Origin: Sycobia sp. Sy_11
Lineage: Eukaryota > Arthropoda > Insecta > Hymenoptera > Epichrysomallidae
DNA length: 64,000 nt
Assembly (NCBI GenBank): GCA_018907035.1
Contig: JACCIC010000218.1
Location: 677,501-741,500, forward strand
Direction of reading: 5' to 3'
The notes below the pieces were generated by a model. That model was not told the origin of the DNA and did not search any database. It saw only the letters and a list, made by a program, of their open reading frames with translations. The number at the start of each line of letters is the position of its first letter. Positions within the stretch are counted from its first letter, which is position 1. The position numbers and the translations under genes were made by a program. Positions 34,837 to 48,133 of this stretch are shown here, one piece after another.

Positions 34837-35169
34837 ATACTATAAAAGAGAAATACTAATTTTTTGAGTTATAAATCAAAGAACAATCATAAAATATGTA
34901 AAATGACTTTTCCATTTATATTGGGATTGTAAGGGTCATGCGTTTAAAGCAAAAGCGAAATCACAATAATGACGACAATGATTTATAAAGCCCAATAATA
35001 AAGTAATTGGATCGATGAATTATTTTTGTAACTTTCTTATTTTATCGAATCAAAGCAGATGCCGTACTCGTGCGTATAAAACAAAAACTGCAATACAACC
35101 GCGCAGAAACGAGGCGAGCGAGATTTTCTCGTATTTATAAGAATGAAAGGGAGAAGGCGAGACGAATCA

Positions 35170-35213
<44 letters not shown>

Positions 35214-35838
35214 TGGACGATTAACTTGGCCGTGAACACTTTATAATCGACAATAAAGTGCGTACCGTGTAATAATTCCCGATCACGTGAATTCGAAAGA
35301 AGCGCATCAATTCTCTTCTGACGGTTAAGTGTATATAAAGCACAATTGCATTATTATTTATTTATTTATTTTTTTTATTACGTTATATATACTTAATTCA
35401 TACTCAATGCGTGATAAAACACTTTAGAATAGCCGGAGCTATAAATTCGACAATTGGCCTGAGGAAAAGGCAATCGTAGCGATTTTCACAAAGGAGCATG
35501 TCGTTTACTACATACACGTATATGGTATACAATTTAGACGGATAATTATCGTCACTGTAAAATTTATCAGAATCGTCGGAAATCACGCATCTCGATTAAT
35601 TTTATTGTTTTTTTTCTTTTTTTTTTTATTTGGTAATAATAAAATACGTATATAAAATTACAACGGGAAATCGCAACGATTTCCACTGTTACGGTGCGAA
35701 TGGGGTTTTAAGGTGATTTGTACCGAAAAATCAGCTCTCAGTTTATTGAGAATTCAGGCGATCGTATTCGCGTGATTCATATTCGAATTATTGTGTTTCG
35801 TATAGTGACATGCATTTTTGGCAGATTTTCAATGTAGG

Positions 35839-35839
<1 letters not shown>

Positions 35840-35895
<56 letters not shown>
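35840..35895. repeat. (TA)n microsatellite
   Basis: About 28 TA units. Confidence 0.95.
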
Positions 35896-35903
<8 letters not shown>

Positions 35904-36089
35904 TTTTGTATTTGCGAATTAAGAACATCAAATGAAAACAACTAGAAAAAATACTATTTATAACTATTTATAACTGTCACTGAAAATATAAAAAATAATT
36001 TCAATCATATCTACATTATACAATAGTGATCCGATTATTTGCTTCTGATTTTATATTTAAAATAATACCTGCGTAATTACGTTGATAAA

Positions 36090-36090
<1 letters not shown>

Positions 36091-36142
<52 letters not shown>
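36091..36142. repeat. (TA)n microsatellite
   Basis: About 26 TA units, then AATATAT variants. Confidence 0.95.
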
Positions 36143-36149
<7 letters not shown>

Positions 36150-36941
36150 TAATATATGTTAACGTCAACCATGTTTCAATACTTAATAAATAATGGCATA
36201 AATTAATTTTTAATTTTTATATACCCGTGAATTGATCGTAAAGCTCTATGAATATCAAAATGATTGGAAATACTATAAGTTTCATGACGTTCATATATAC
36301 CACCTACCATCTATACAAATATAATCTTCAGTTTACTGAGTTCACATTCATGAACTTTATAATTATTTCAATTAATGGAAGGAGTCACTAGGAATATAAG
36401 CAAATCGCTATGGTATATTAGTTATACGTATAAATGGCTCAATTAAATACCCTTTAGCCATATACGCATTTTAAGCTAATTATCGAATAATCGAGAATTT
36501 GCCGATGAAGCAATCGTACGCGGCCATTATAGGAGAAAATCTGTATATACAAACCATTGTAACGGCATTTGTATGGCAATGCACCCACGGTAGGGATACT
36601 GAGAATTATGCTGCTTGAATATTAATTTTATGCTCGTCTCATATATTTAAGCAACTTTCGACACAAATTGCGTTTAAGAAGCAAATCAACGACAAAAAAT
36701 ATGTTTTTTTCCTCCTCGTTTTATTCATAATATATTAAACTTAATGTGCGAATTAATTATTGGATACGCGAATGGACAAGCAGTAGCTCATAGCCGTAAA
36801 GTTAGGTATTTTGTGTTTTACGCGAACCTATGCGAAGACGTGAATAATTATATATTTTTACAGTTAATTTATTCAGCTCATTGCATCACTTAATTATTTT
36901 CTGAATATCACATAATGTAATTATGTCTCGAATTATATCTC

Positions 36942-36944
<3 letters not shown>

Positions 36945-36994
<50 letters not shown>
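36945..36994. repeat. (TA)n microsatellite
   Basis: About 25 TA units; another array begins 40 bp later. Confidence 0.95.
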
Positions 36995-37000
<6 letters not shown>

Positions 37001-37031
37001 CATTGGCATATATCAGATAGTTTGGAGATAT

Positions 37032-37033
<2 letters not shown>

Positions 37034-37080
<47 letters not shown>
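37034..37080. repeat. (TA)n microsatellite
   Basis: About 23 TA units after GGATATGGA. Confidence 0.95.
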
Positions 37081-37081
<1 letters not shown>

Positions 37082-37220
37082 TTGTAGATATTCTAGACCT
37101 GCCCGACTTAGAAACGGTTATAGACATTTAGTTTTTCAGTAGTACAGCTTTAAATGAAAAGCAACCTGTTCCTTCATAAATCCTGAATCATTATTGCTTT
37201 GTGCGCAATTGTAACGATGC

Positions 37221-37223
<3 letters not shown>

Positions 37224-37270
<47 letters not shown>
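37224..37270. repeat. (TA)n microsatellite
   Basis: About 23 TA units; the third array in 330 bp. Confidence 0.95.
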
Positions 37271-37272
<2 letters not shown>

Positions 37273-37608
37273 TCACGTTGTCATTTTGACCGACAAAGCT
37301 TGTCAATCAGTTTCGAGTAATTAGGTGCGTCCACGATTATACAGCGTCTTTTTGTAACATGCCTCCGTGATTTTCAGATTTGATCGGAATGAAGAAGACG
37401 AAAGAAAAAACAATGCATAAGAACCAATATGTATATATATATATATATCTATATATATATATATCTATATATAATAGCAATAACAAACTGTTTCTGTCTC
37501 TATGTAAAAATAAGTCCCTAATCGTTTTTGCTATAGCGTAGCATGCAACTAACGTGATAACAAGAACAATGCTACACCTGTAGCTGTAGTTCCACCGTAG
37601 AAAACTAC

Positions 37609-37611
<3 letters not shown>

Positions 37612-37658
<47 letters not shown>

Positions 37659-37659
37659 A
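37612..37659. repeat. (CT)n microsatellite
   Basis: About 23 CT units with one GT break. Confidence 0.95.
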
Positions 37660-37873
37660 TTGTTGATAACACGCGTTTCAAGACGCGCGTGGCGCAATTA
37701 TATACTCTGATTGTACCGATAGGGCGGTAGAAAAAAAAAAGGAAACAAGGAAGGAGAGCGCTTCGTTCTCGTGAGTGGAGTTGAAAAAATATGTTTGCGA
37801 CTGTAATAATATGTCGCGCCCCGCGGGTGATTAAAAGCCGGAGCACCCGAGGTATTTATGTGAAAGGCTCTGA

Positions 37874-37882
37874 TGTGTGTGC

Positions 37883-37913
<31 letters not shown>

Positions 37914-37918
37914 TGTGT
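37874..37918. repeat. (GT)n-(GC)n-(GT)n compound microsatellite
   Basis: Four GT, about eight GC, then about eleven GT units: alternating purine-pyrimidine throughout, a strong Z-DNA-type tract. Confidence 0.94.
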
Positions 37919-38075
37919 AATGCATCCGGTCCACGCATCCCAACAGAAAGGAAGTTTCCTATATTATTATCTAAGGTTTCTGAATCTCCTTTCCTTCCCT
38001 AGTATAACGTATCTAAACACGACAGTGATTTATATCTTTCCTTTTCTCTGGTTTTGAAATAGATACATACATACC

Positions 38076-38079
<4 letters not shown>

Positions 38080-38125
<46 letters not shown>
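38080..38125. repeat. (TA)n microsatellite
   Basis: About 23 TA units preceded by CATA units. Confidence 0.95.
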
Positions 38126-38128
<3 letters not shown>

Positions 38129-38271
38129 TGACACGATTGATTAATACATTAACCGCAACGATGTTTGAAAAATATATAATAAATTATGGAACAAGCGAAG
38201 AATACATTGTGCTTCGTGATTCAATGTTTTTGACATTGATCGAAGATAAGGGGGCGAGTTGTCTACAGCAT

Positions 38272-38322
<51 letters not shown>

Positions 38323-38360
38323 GTATATATATGTATATATTTATGTATATATATACATAT
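38272..38360. repeat. imperfect (TA)n microsatellite
   Basis: A TA array of about 89 bp broken by CATA, TTTA and GTAT variants, so older than its neighbours. Confidence 0.93.
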
Positions 38361-38619
38361 AAAATCTTCAGTTATGTGGCCTAGATAATGTCACGAATGA
38401 TGAGTCTATTCGCGCGTTCGCTTTTCTTTTTCGTTTTTGCTTTTGGTTCTGTTCGCCTCTGTAATTAAATCCATGCCAATTTTTTTGCCACGCTTTATCT
38501 TTCTGCTTCTTTTATGAATACGCGTTTCCTAGAAGATAGCCGTTGTATATAATGAAAAAGGAATCGATGTGGCTTTTGAATTTCTTTTATAACGCTCTCA
38601 AACGACGTTGAATCTACTT

Positions 38620-38622
<3 letters not shown>

Positions 38623-38674
<52 letters not shown>
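38623..38674. repeat. (TA)n microsatellite
   Basis: About 26 TA units. Confidence 0.95.
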
Positions 38675-38675
<1 letters not shown>

Positions 38676-38981
38676 TTTAGCGGAGGACGCGCGGCATTTT
38701 TCAAAAATAAAAAGAAAAAAGAGAATCCATCGCGCGCTAATGATCATCCCAAAAAAAATCTGTCCAATCACCGTTTTTCGCGCGTTAAATCAAAGCCGAG
38801 CGGGTGAACCGAAGGAGGGGGTGGAGCTGCGTTATTTCCCGTTGCTAATGGATTCTCTCGCGCACGGCTGCCACTACGAAGCCCCGATGCCTTATTAACC
38901 GTTAATTCCGGTCTAATCTTCAGCGTTGATCTTTTATAGAAGTGAGAGAGGGAAAGAGGGAGAGAATGATACACAGAGAGC

Positions 38982-38988
<7 letters not shown>

Positions 38989-39039
<51 letters not shown>
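38989..39039. repeat. (GA)n microsatellite
   Basis: About 25 pure GA units in a GA-rich neighbourhood that starts near 38941. Confidence 0.95.
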
Positions 39040-39042
<3 letters not shown>

Positions 39043-39303
39043 AAAAGAATTGTGCCCGGTGATCTAAACAAAAAAAAGGAGAATCCGATTTGTAAACTCT
39101 TTTGCCCGCGGTAGCTGCTCCGATACATCATTTTGACGGCTCTCCTGCGGCCGACATCAGAGGGAGCAAAGCAAGAGAGGTGGGAAAGAGAGAGAGGCAG
39201 AGAGAGAGAGAGTTTTACGAAAATTATATCTCCGAGTTAACTCGTGAAGTTTAGAGCGCGGAGGACGACGCCTCCCCGTTTATTACCTAAAGGGAGAGAC
39301 AGA

Positions 39304-39307
<4 letters not shown>

Positions 39308-39342
<35 letters not shown>

Positions 39343-39366
39343 GCGAGAGAGAGAGAGAGAGAGAGA
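39308..39366. repeat. (GA)n microsatellite
   Basis: About 27 GA units broken once by TAAGC. Confidence 0.94.
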
Positions 39367-39687
39367 AAAATCGGCGCCGGCCGCAGCGCCTCGTGAGGTA
39401 ATCGCGGAGGCAAAACCATCGCATCGTTCGATTATCCACGCGTTGCGCGGCCGCGCGCTTTGGTGCGCCAAAGCGCGACGCTCGCCGGCCTCTCCCGACC
39501 CCTCCCCCCTGCCCCCGTCGTCCGGACGTCTTATTATGGTATATACCGGAGAGCTACGATCGGGGCGCATAATATAATGACAAGGCGGGAGAGGCGGCGC
39601 TGGCGTCGGCCGCGGGAGCTTGCGACAAAAAACCGGGTCGGTAATTGATTGCGGAAAAAGTCCCGTGGGCGAGGTGCGCGGGGACGC

Positions 39688-39727
<40 letters not shown>

Positions 39728-40644
39728 CTAGCGCAAGCGGCTAGTTCGCAAGAGCGTTGCGCGCATTCCGCGGATATATATACAGTATGCGCCGTACACA
39801 CCCGTAGCGCGGAGAGGGAACGGCTGGGGGGGAGGGGGAGGACATCTGGCGCGCTGCCGCGATCGCGCTTATATAGCGGTTTCGCTGCCTCGGATACTCG
39901 CTACCTCCGAGACGGTCCTCCGGCCCGGAGCGCTGCGGATCGTCGCAACTCCTCGTCGTCCCGCCTCAGTCCCCCGGCGTCCATCTCCGAGAAACCCACT
40001 TTTCTCGAACGGGCGGCAGGGGCGGGAGGGGGGCTTCCGATGCAACGGAACCTGCCCGCGCTCTCGCAGCGGCCGCGTATCGTCGCATTGGCAGCGGTGC
40101 GTCGCGTCGTCGGTCGCTCGGAAAAGCGCGCGATTAGACGCGCGAGGCGGCTGCGCTTTAGGGGCCGGGGCGGGGGGGGAGGAAGAGGAAAGACTATTCG
40201 GGAAGATCTAGAAAGTTTGCGTACGAGTATAAGGAACGATCGTACGATGTTTCCGCGCGAACGATTATAATCCAGTACGACGCTTCGATCCTTCTTCTAG
40301 ACGGGATAATAATCTGTATGTCGTCGGGACGCCGCGTTTTCGCATCTTAAAGATTCGAATACAGCTTCATATCTCTCATGTCTCGAGAATTTTCTTGAAA
40401 ATTCATAATTTTTTTTTGATTGTCCGAACGTTTTTCAACCTTTGAATGTTCACGCGTTTAAATACTCCCTGGATTTCAGAGCATTTTTCAGGTTTTAATG
40501 TAATTCGAGGGCGAATTTGACGTCAAAAAAATACACTAAGAATAAATACGCTTGGCTTATTAAATATATACTATGATAATATTAAAAAATTAATATAATT
40601 ACCCTTTTAATTCACCTCAAATTTAATTTGATTTTTTTAAATCT

Positions 40645-40673
40645 TATCGATAGTAGTTTCGATACTATCGATA
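40645..40673. promoter_or_regulatory. inverted pair of TATCGATA (DRE / BEAF-type) motifs
   Basis: TATCGATA occurs at 40645-40652 and again at 40666-40673; together they form a 10-bp stem (ATCGATAGTA / TACTATCGAT) with a 7-base loop. In insects TATCGATA is the DREF site and clustered CGATA the BEAF-32 insulator site. Alternatively it is the foldback end of a small transposon. Confidence 0.35.
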
Positions 40674-41093
40674 GTACTTTTCATAACTGTCAGTATATAA
40701 CCTCATCGGTATCTAAACAGACAAATGGTTCAATTTCAAACAGGGATATTTATAAATATTTTTTTCATTAACCTTGACAGTATAGCATGGAATATATTAA
40801 TAGAAAGATTAAAAATTATATTATATTATTATTCATATACTTATATTATTTATTTAAATCTTCAGATTTTATGTAAAACGTTTAAATAAAGTTTGTTAAG
40901 AATTCACGAAATTTCACCTGTATATAAGATATCTTAACAATAGGTAATAGGTACTATTTTCAAGATATTTTTGTATCAAAAATTCCACTAGCAACTTTGG
41001 TCGACTTTTCCGTCAAAATATACTGTTTTCTTCTTTTTTTCACAAAACATTCAAGACTCGCTTGAACTGTGCTCGAACCACGGTAAATATTAA

Positions 41094-41517
41094 CCCTTAG
41101 AGTACCGGTATCATGCATATATGCGTCAGAAAAGAAACCATTGTAAAACACCTATTTTGTACCGAACAATGATTAAGAATGATGGATAGATGTTAATAAT
41201 AATTAGCAACAAAATAATAATAATTATTATAAATAATTCACTATTCTTATCATACATAAATACATAGTTATATTATCAAAATTTAAAATAAACTGATTAT
41301 TTTATTTTTCATCACAAAGTTCGAATTTTTCAATTGTGACTTCAAAATCGTAATCAGCGACCCAAAAAACCTGTATATATACTTTTCCATGCGTATAGAA
41401 TAGTTTTTTCAATTATGAAAAATTTAACTTGGGCATTATCAGGCATTACCGTCACGGACCGGTATAACGCACATATGCGTCATGCTCAAACTCGCAAACA
41501 TTTAGTTTATTTTAGGG
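41094..41517. mobile_element. candidate piggyBac-type MITE, TTAA-flanked
   Basis: 424 bp starting CCCTTAGAG and ending TTTTAGGG, with TTAA on both sides (41090-41093 and 41518-41521), the target duplication of piggyBac elements. Just inside each end region is ACCGGTAT....CA.ATATGCGTCA (41104-41128 and about 41459-41483), in direct orientation. Terminal inverted identity is only CCCT(T/A)A, so the call is tentative. No coding capacity. Confidence 0.4.
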
Positions 41518-43171
41518 TTAAAAACTTTTCTAATCTGTCACTTTTCGATGGTCCACGAATCTCCAAAAATATTACATCGATTTCCTGAACGGTCAAAGGT
41601 TCTCGAGCTTCTAAATTTATAGGAATGCGAATCGAAGCTTTCAAACGCTCGACTCGGATCTAAGTGTTTGAATAACAAATCCTTGCATCGAAACCCACAT
41701 TTTACATCCTCGTAAGATTTTAATTTAATTTTGGACTTACGCCGTATAATTATTTAATCATAACTCCACAAATAATCCCTGTTTACCGATGTAAATGGAT
41801 TTTTGGGTAAATATATGTAAGTTACTTCCATAATTGTTAAATGCAAATAAAAATCGTTATTTTGCTCATAAGACCGTAAAAGTGAATTTCACGAGGCTTG
41901 CCCGTATGACGGACTAAAACCGTTACCGTCCGTTCGCGCAGAACCGGTTCACTCTCGGGGCTATGCATCGAACGTGATTTTTTGGTCATATTCATAAATC
42001 TGTGATATTCATCTTTTGGTTACACGTGGTCAAGTTTCGACTGTAATATTCTATTCTGGATATTATCTGGAATTAGTAAAAGTTCCAGTTTACAGTCCGT
42101 ACCAGAATACGGAAAAAACGATCGTTGAGGCTCTATAATAGTAAAAATACAATTCGAGCAAATATATCTTATAGGGGGGGGGGAGGAAAGATACGCATAA
42201 AATTTGTATCTCTATTAATTAAGACGTTTATAACAGCACAGAACTTTACGAATGGATTCGGGGTTTGGAACTATGCCCGAGCCGCGAAATCGTACATTCT
42301 CGAGCCTGATATTGGAATCGGTGCGAACGCTCGGAGGTTCGAACGCGCTTTTCAGCCCTGGAGTATACACGTATATGGAGATGCGTGAACCGGCGCGGTA
42401 ACGATTTCGTCGACTTGGCGAAAAAAATAAATTAACCAGAGTTGCGAGGCGAGTGTGCGCGCGCGCACTGTGAGATGGAATTTCGCTTTTGCTTCATGTA
42501 GCATTGCGTCTCGAAGCGCAAGAGTCGCCTATATAATTCCCTGTATATACGCGGACTGATTATTATTGAGCGCGAGTGGAAAAATCTCAATGCGGCTCCG
42601 CCCTATCATCTTCGCCTTCCCCACTCGTATATATATATATATATGCTTATATACCTCTGAGCTTATAGATACGAGATGCGTTGAAAGCCTTTCGTCGTAT
42701 ATGTATGTATATATTTATATATGTAATATAATATAAAAGGTACTTTAGTTTTATAGCATATCTTATCTTTCCTTTCGCACACATGGATCTACTCAAGCGC
42801 ACTGGGTTATTATAATCCAGCGACACACGTAATGTAATGGAATTGTGCACGCTGCAGCAACATTTTCCATCGCTGCACAGCATTACCTGTATATATGTAT
42901 TTTTTTTTATACGCGTAGTCTTTGGATTTTTTTACTCCAGGAAGAACTACGGGCGGAACTACGAGTCACTTCTTGTATCCTGAAGTGTACGTATTAATAT
43001 GTGTATTTGTATGTGTATGTGTGTGTGTGTGTTTGTTAAGAAGAGGCATTCGCAATTCGAGAGACTTTGAGCACTTCATTTTGTTTATATAAGGGTAACT
43101 TGTCTTGACTATGCGTACGTGATGTGGTTGTACCGGGTTGTACAGTGTAAAAATGTATACTGCTGCGCGCG

Positions 43172-43207
<36 letters not shown>
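43172..43207. repeat. (CA)n microsatellite
   Basis: About 18 CA units, 140 bp after a GT array of about 10 units (43011-43033), so the two are inverted partners. Confidence 0.95.
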
Positions 43208-43210
<3 letters not shown>

Positions 43211-44733
43211 TATATATTTACGACGATTTAATCAAATATAATTTATAGACAAGATCGTAGTTTACAGTTGCTTGGTTGGTTTACTAATAAAATCAATCAT
43301 GGTTGTTCAATGCGGAACACCTAGTGGTACAATTACGATCGCAATACATCGAACGAAAAAAAAAAAAATTTAATTTACTCGACATTGTACTCCGATTGAT
43401 GCCTACATGCATATAGACAAGAAGTGAGAAGAATAGTCGAAACCCGCCCCTTCGCCTGAAATTTTCCGCAGTCACATATACTGTTATTACACATATCTGG
43501 AAAATCTGTCGTCGGTCCACCCGCGGCGCAGATAACGCGAACGACGCGAAGCAAACGAACGAGATCACATCCCGGCCGACAGCTGCGCTCCCGCAGTCCG
43601 CGGCGCGTTGCTCAGGGCAAATTCGGGGGTCGATAAACCATACGCGCCCGATGCGCTGCCGCGCGTCCCTCGGCCGTTCGCCGGGCAGCGTCGGGGAGAG
43701 AATCGGCGCATCCCCCGCGGGTGTGCGCGCGCGTACACGATCGCGAGGACAGCTCGCGGCCGATGCAACGCACGCGCAACGGACAAAAGAGCTCGGTCGC
43801 ATTGTGCTTGCCGACATGCGTATATAGAGAATCGGAAAAATCGCGATTGTGCGTATGCGCGAACAAGTCGCGTTCGCCCTCTTCCTCTCTCGCTATCTCT
43901 CTCTCTCTCTCTCTCTCTCCCTCCCGCCGCCCCCCTCTCACCCTCATACGCTAGCGACAGAAAAGAAGCATTAGTCCTCGCTATAATATATATTTTGCTC
44001 CGTGGTCGTCGTTCAAAAGAGCGCTGAGTCAGTTCTTGTCCATTATCTTGTCTTTGTCGAGCTGCCGTCGAACGTCTCTCTCTCTCTCTCTCTCCCTCTC
44101 TCTGTCTCAGGCTGCACGCCTCGGTAGACCCATACACCTTCCTGCGGAAACACGTCGGTTTACTCGCGGAACGGTTAAAGAGTGCACAGGCTAATCGGCA
44201 ATATATAGATATATAATGCTTCTTATTCGACACGTCCATTTAGTTGCTATGCCTTTTACGCGTCTACTATCTGTCAATTAATTGTCTAGGGATAAATTTT
44301 ATCGTAAAATACGTACAATATTGGGTGTAAGACTCGTGCTACTGAAAAGTTCAAGAGCCTGCACATACGGGCGCGCGCGAACTCATTCCCCTTCGGTGCA
44401 ACGACATTTAACGATTCTATCAATTTCATTGTACATTTAATGTGAATACTGAAAACTAATAATCGATTTTTGTCATAATTAAATATATAAGCAAACGATC
44501 GATATTTTCTTGTACAATTAAGCATCTTGTATAGTAAGGCAATACCGTTCTTTCGGAGTCTTTTATTTCATTCTGAAAATTCGATGTTCTCGATATACTC
44601 GTCTAAAATCACCAGGACTCAGTCCGAGGTATTGTACAAAATTGAAAGTCTGGACGGTTTTTATATTTCGAAGAAACTTTATGTTCTCTCGATGTAGATC
44701 ACAGTATAGGTACGCACATGTTAATTTGATGTC

Positions 44734-44735
<2 letters not shown>

Positions 44736-44791
<56 letters not shown>

Positions 44792-44797
44792 TATATG

Positions 44798-44836
<39 letters not shown>
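44736..44836. repeat. (CA)n-(TA)n compound microsatellite
   Basis: About 26 CA units then about 23 TA units with one GT break. Confidence 0.95.
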
Positions 44837-44840
<4 letters not shown>

Positions 44841-45064
44841 TCTTAAAAAAGCTTTCTGATGTCTATAAAAATTTGCAACCCATACATATATGTATATATG
44901 CAAATTGCGCGTTTATACTGTTATCGCATAAAATTACTGAATTACGCCACAGATGTTCTAATATATTTCAGGTTTATTTCTCATCGGGTGGCCGATAACG
45001 GTATAGACTTATACGTATCAGTCCATAAATTTAATTCCTCTATATTCAACTATATATAGTATAA

Positions 45065-45065
45065 G

Positions 45066-45124
<59 letters not shown>
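45065..45124. repeat. (TA)n microsatellite
   Basis: About 29 TA units with one GTAT break near the start. Confidence 0.95.
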
Positions 45125-45126
<2 letters not shown>

Positions 45127-45242
45127 CACTTTTCTTTTCTCTTTAAAAATCCAGAACAAAGACTGTTGAACTAGTATGGTGTCAAATTTATACATAACAC
45201 ATATATACGGATTTTCTCTATCTTCGAAACGTCTATGACTCG

Positions 45243-45278
<36 letters not shown>

Positions 45279-45802
45279 CATTTAAAAATCATGTATGACA
45301 AAACAATATTGGATTTTTAGACGTTTATTTTCACATTGCCTGATTACCATTGCACGGATCAGACCGTATAAAAGATCAATAAAGAATGGAAAAAATGTTT
45401 ACATATAACGTTTTTTTTTTTAATCAATCTGTCAGCTTCATTTATTTACATAAGTACACGTGTTTTTGTCTACGTTCGATAAAATTTTTTTTAAATACTT
45501 CGATTTTTTAACTGACTATAAATTAGTCCTTTCATTACTTTAATTTTATTCATTGATTTGACCGATTGCTAATTAGCACCCTCAGAAACTCATATATAAT
45601 CATCATACTTTTGATAAAAGTCGTACGGGTCGGTCGCCCTATTATCAGTTTCTATATTTTCATAGCTTATATTTCGTAATGAGCAACATCCAAAGCCCTC
45701 GGGTACTAATTAAAGTTCAAAAAAAATTGGATTACCAGCAAATTGCGACACGCGCACCGTCCGGTGAAGAGAGAAGACGCGCAAACATCTACATTTTATA
45801 TG

Positions 45803-45803
45803 T

Positions 45804-45852
<49 letters not shown>
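45803..45852. repeat. (CA)n-(TA)n compound microsatellite
   Basis: Six CA units followed by about 18 TA units. Confidence 0.94.
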
Positions 45853-45856
<4 letters not shown>

Positions 45857-45916
45857 GCGTCAAGTGGGATTTTATATTACAAGAGTCAGCAGTGCTTCTA
45901 CATATACATACATACA

Positions 45917-45919
<3 letters not shown>

Positions 45920-45956
<37 letters not shown>
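45920..45956. repeat. (TA)n microsatellite
   Basis: About 18 TA units preceded by CATA units from 45900. Confidence 0.94.
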
Positions 45957-45959
<3 letters not shown>

Positions 45960-48077
45960 TTTCGTGGGAAAGTTTGCGAGAGCGCGGCACATCCGAGGAT
46001 ATTAAAATTGGCCATAAATATCGCAGATATACACTCCGCCGCTGCTGGCGCGGCATACAAATGGAGGCTGTCGCGGACGCGCGCGCGCTCACGAAGCGCA
46101 ATTTTTCCTAGATAAAGTTTATTATCCTCGTTATGTGAGGTAACCGAAGAAATCCTTATCAACGGCCGGGCGCATTAGCAGTTTCTCTTGCGCGGCATGG
46201 AAAAGAAGCAAGAAAAAAAAATTTATACAAGGAATAGCAAATCAGTTCCGCGAAATAAAAGTCCTCGGCATTCCCCCGATCCATCGCCCGGCTCGAGGGC
46301 GCGAAAGCGAAAGGATCAACGGCATTGGTAGTATGGGCGCAGAGGGAAAGGAGTAAGAGACGAAGAGAGAGAGAGAGAGAAAGAGATAGAGAAGGGAAAC
46401 CAGATATTTTATGTAGTTTAAGGACTCTTGGTCCTATATAGACCTACAAAAAAAGTCAGTTGAACACAAAGTTTGTTAAGACAAACGTACAAGATTTAAC
46501 CGCCAGACCACAGCAGAGACAATAAAAGGGAGAAGAATTATTTTCGAAAATAATACCGTTTGGATTGTCAGAGTCATTGCCAGATGGCGTAAGCGGTAAT
46601 ATCCAAAAGTTTCTCTCCCAGAGATCTCGTTTCGATTTATTGGATTTCGTGGCCCATTTCCCAACTCGACCGCTCAAAGTCCTATACAGAGATAGCGCCC
46701 GTAACCTTCCCGCTGCAGTGAAATCGATGGATATGTGGGGATCGTGCGCGATGTCGAGGCGACTATAAACATATAGTACCACTTACGACTACTAGATGGT
46801 GACCGGTTTGGAAAAAAGCGATGACTTATAATATAGATAAGTAGAGGGCGTGGTGTCTATTCGAGTGTATGTATACGATTGAGAAAAAAAGGGCAATTAG
46901 TTCGCGACAATAGCAAATGCGACACCGACTCTCATAAATGTCGAATTGAGCAACGACGAAAAAAAACACTCAGGTCGTCCGAGTATGACAATATCAACGG
47001 TACGGTATTTGTTGGAACATTATGTTCCCCCTTTTAACGCCACTCTAGTAGTCCGACCATACATCGTATTAATATTTTCGTCAAATTCTTTTAAGCCATT
47101 TCAGATATTGTTTTCATACTTCTCATACTTCGTAATTATATGAAATCGTGGTATACACGAATACGGGCTTTCAGGAGTAAGGCGAATGCCATAGGATACC
47201 GCGAGAATTATCGTCATTACGACGAAGAGCGGCGTATCGTGGAATATCCTCAAAATTCGCCAAGTAGCATCGAGTACGCCAGTGCCGTACGGCCCCCCAG
47301 AATTCCGGCCCTTCCGGCAACCTCTGGCGGGAGGACCGGGGCCGCGTTCCGGTTGCACTGGCCCACGGCTTTTCGAAATTTTCAGCAACGACAAAAAAAA
47401 ATTCGACCGAAGGACGGGGGGGGGGGATTACTTTTGCCACTGCTGTCGAGCGCTGCTCCGGCGCGGAACTGTATATAAAAAAAAAAGACAAAAACAAAAA
47501 AAAAATGGTGCAAATGCTAAGTCACGATCTTGACAACCCACAACTGTCGAATCAGCCTTGCTGTATTTGTGCCAAAGTTTTATGGCTTAACGGCCAAAAT
47601 GAAAGAGACAAAAACAAGCCGAACTGAGAATGTGCTTTGTTAAAAACGATTAACGATAATTACGTTAATTACATTAATCACGCGTACGTTCAATTACAAC
47701 GAAAGCCCGAATGCCCTTGTTCGAAACCCCCATCGTGCAGTCTATAATATGAAAGTCAAAAGTCATTTTTATTTAGTAAATGATCGTCCGACTGTCCGCT
47801 TGGCCAAGAATTCCTCGCATGTGCAAAGCCCGCCATTCCGAGCCGTATTCAGGGACTCTCCGCTTTCAAGATCTGAATTTATTTAGATAATGTTATGCAA
47901 AATAAACTAAATCAATAAACACATAAGTATAATAAACAAAATTAAAACGCACATATAAGTAATTACTATAGATTGAAGAAATACATCGTCGAAATTTTAT
48001 ACCACTATATTGGGAAACACAATAAATATTATAAAATATTAGAATATGTCGTCACTCTAATATCAATATTATAGGTA

Positions 48078-48082
<5 letters not shown>

Positions 48083-48131
<49 letters not shown>
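48083..48131. repeat. (TA)n microsatellite
   Basis: About 24 TA units. Confidence 0.95.

Positions 48132-48133
<2 letters not shown>

Larger units (their letters stand above)
34837..41089. other. intergenic stretch without a recognisable gene
   Basis: AT-rich to 37300, then mixed with a CpG-rich island at 39120-40270 where all frames stay open because stops are rare, not because of a gene. Arrays not listed separately: TA 35172-35209, 37432-37473 and 39692-39725; GA 39185-39213. A pair of TATCGATA motifs sits at 40645-40673. Confidence 0.6.

Noticed and set aside
39620..40270. 216-residue open frame, plus strand
   Set aside because: It includes a TA array and GC-rich low-complexity sequence; the composition is that of a CpG island, with no domain.
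42325..42345. GGTTCGAACG resembling a Pol III B-box
   Set aside because: No A-box at a suitable distance and no acceptor stem; not a tRNA.
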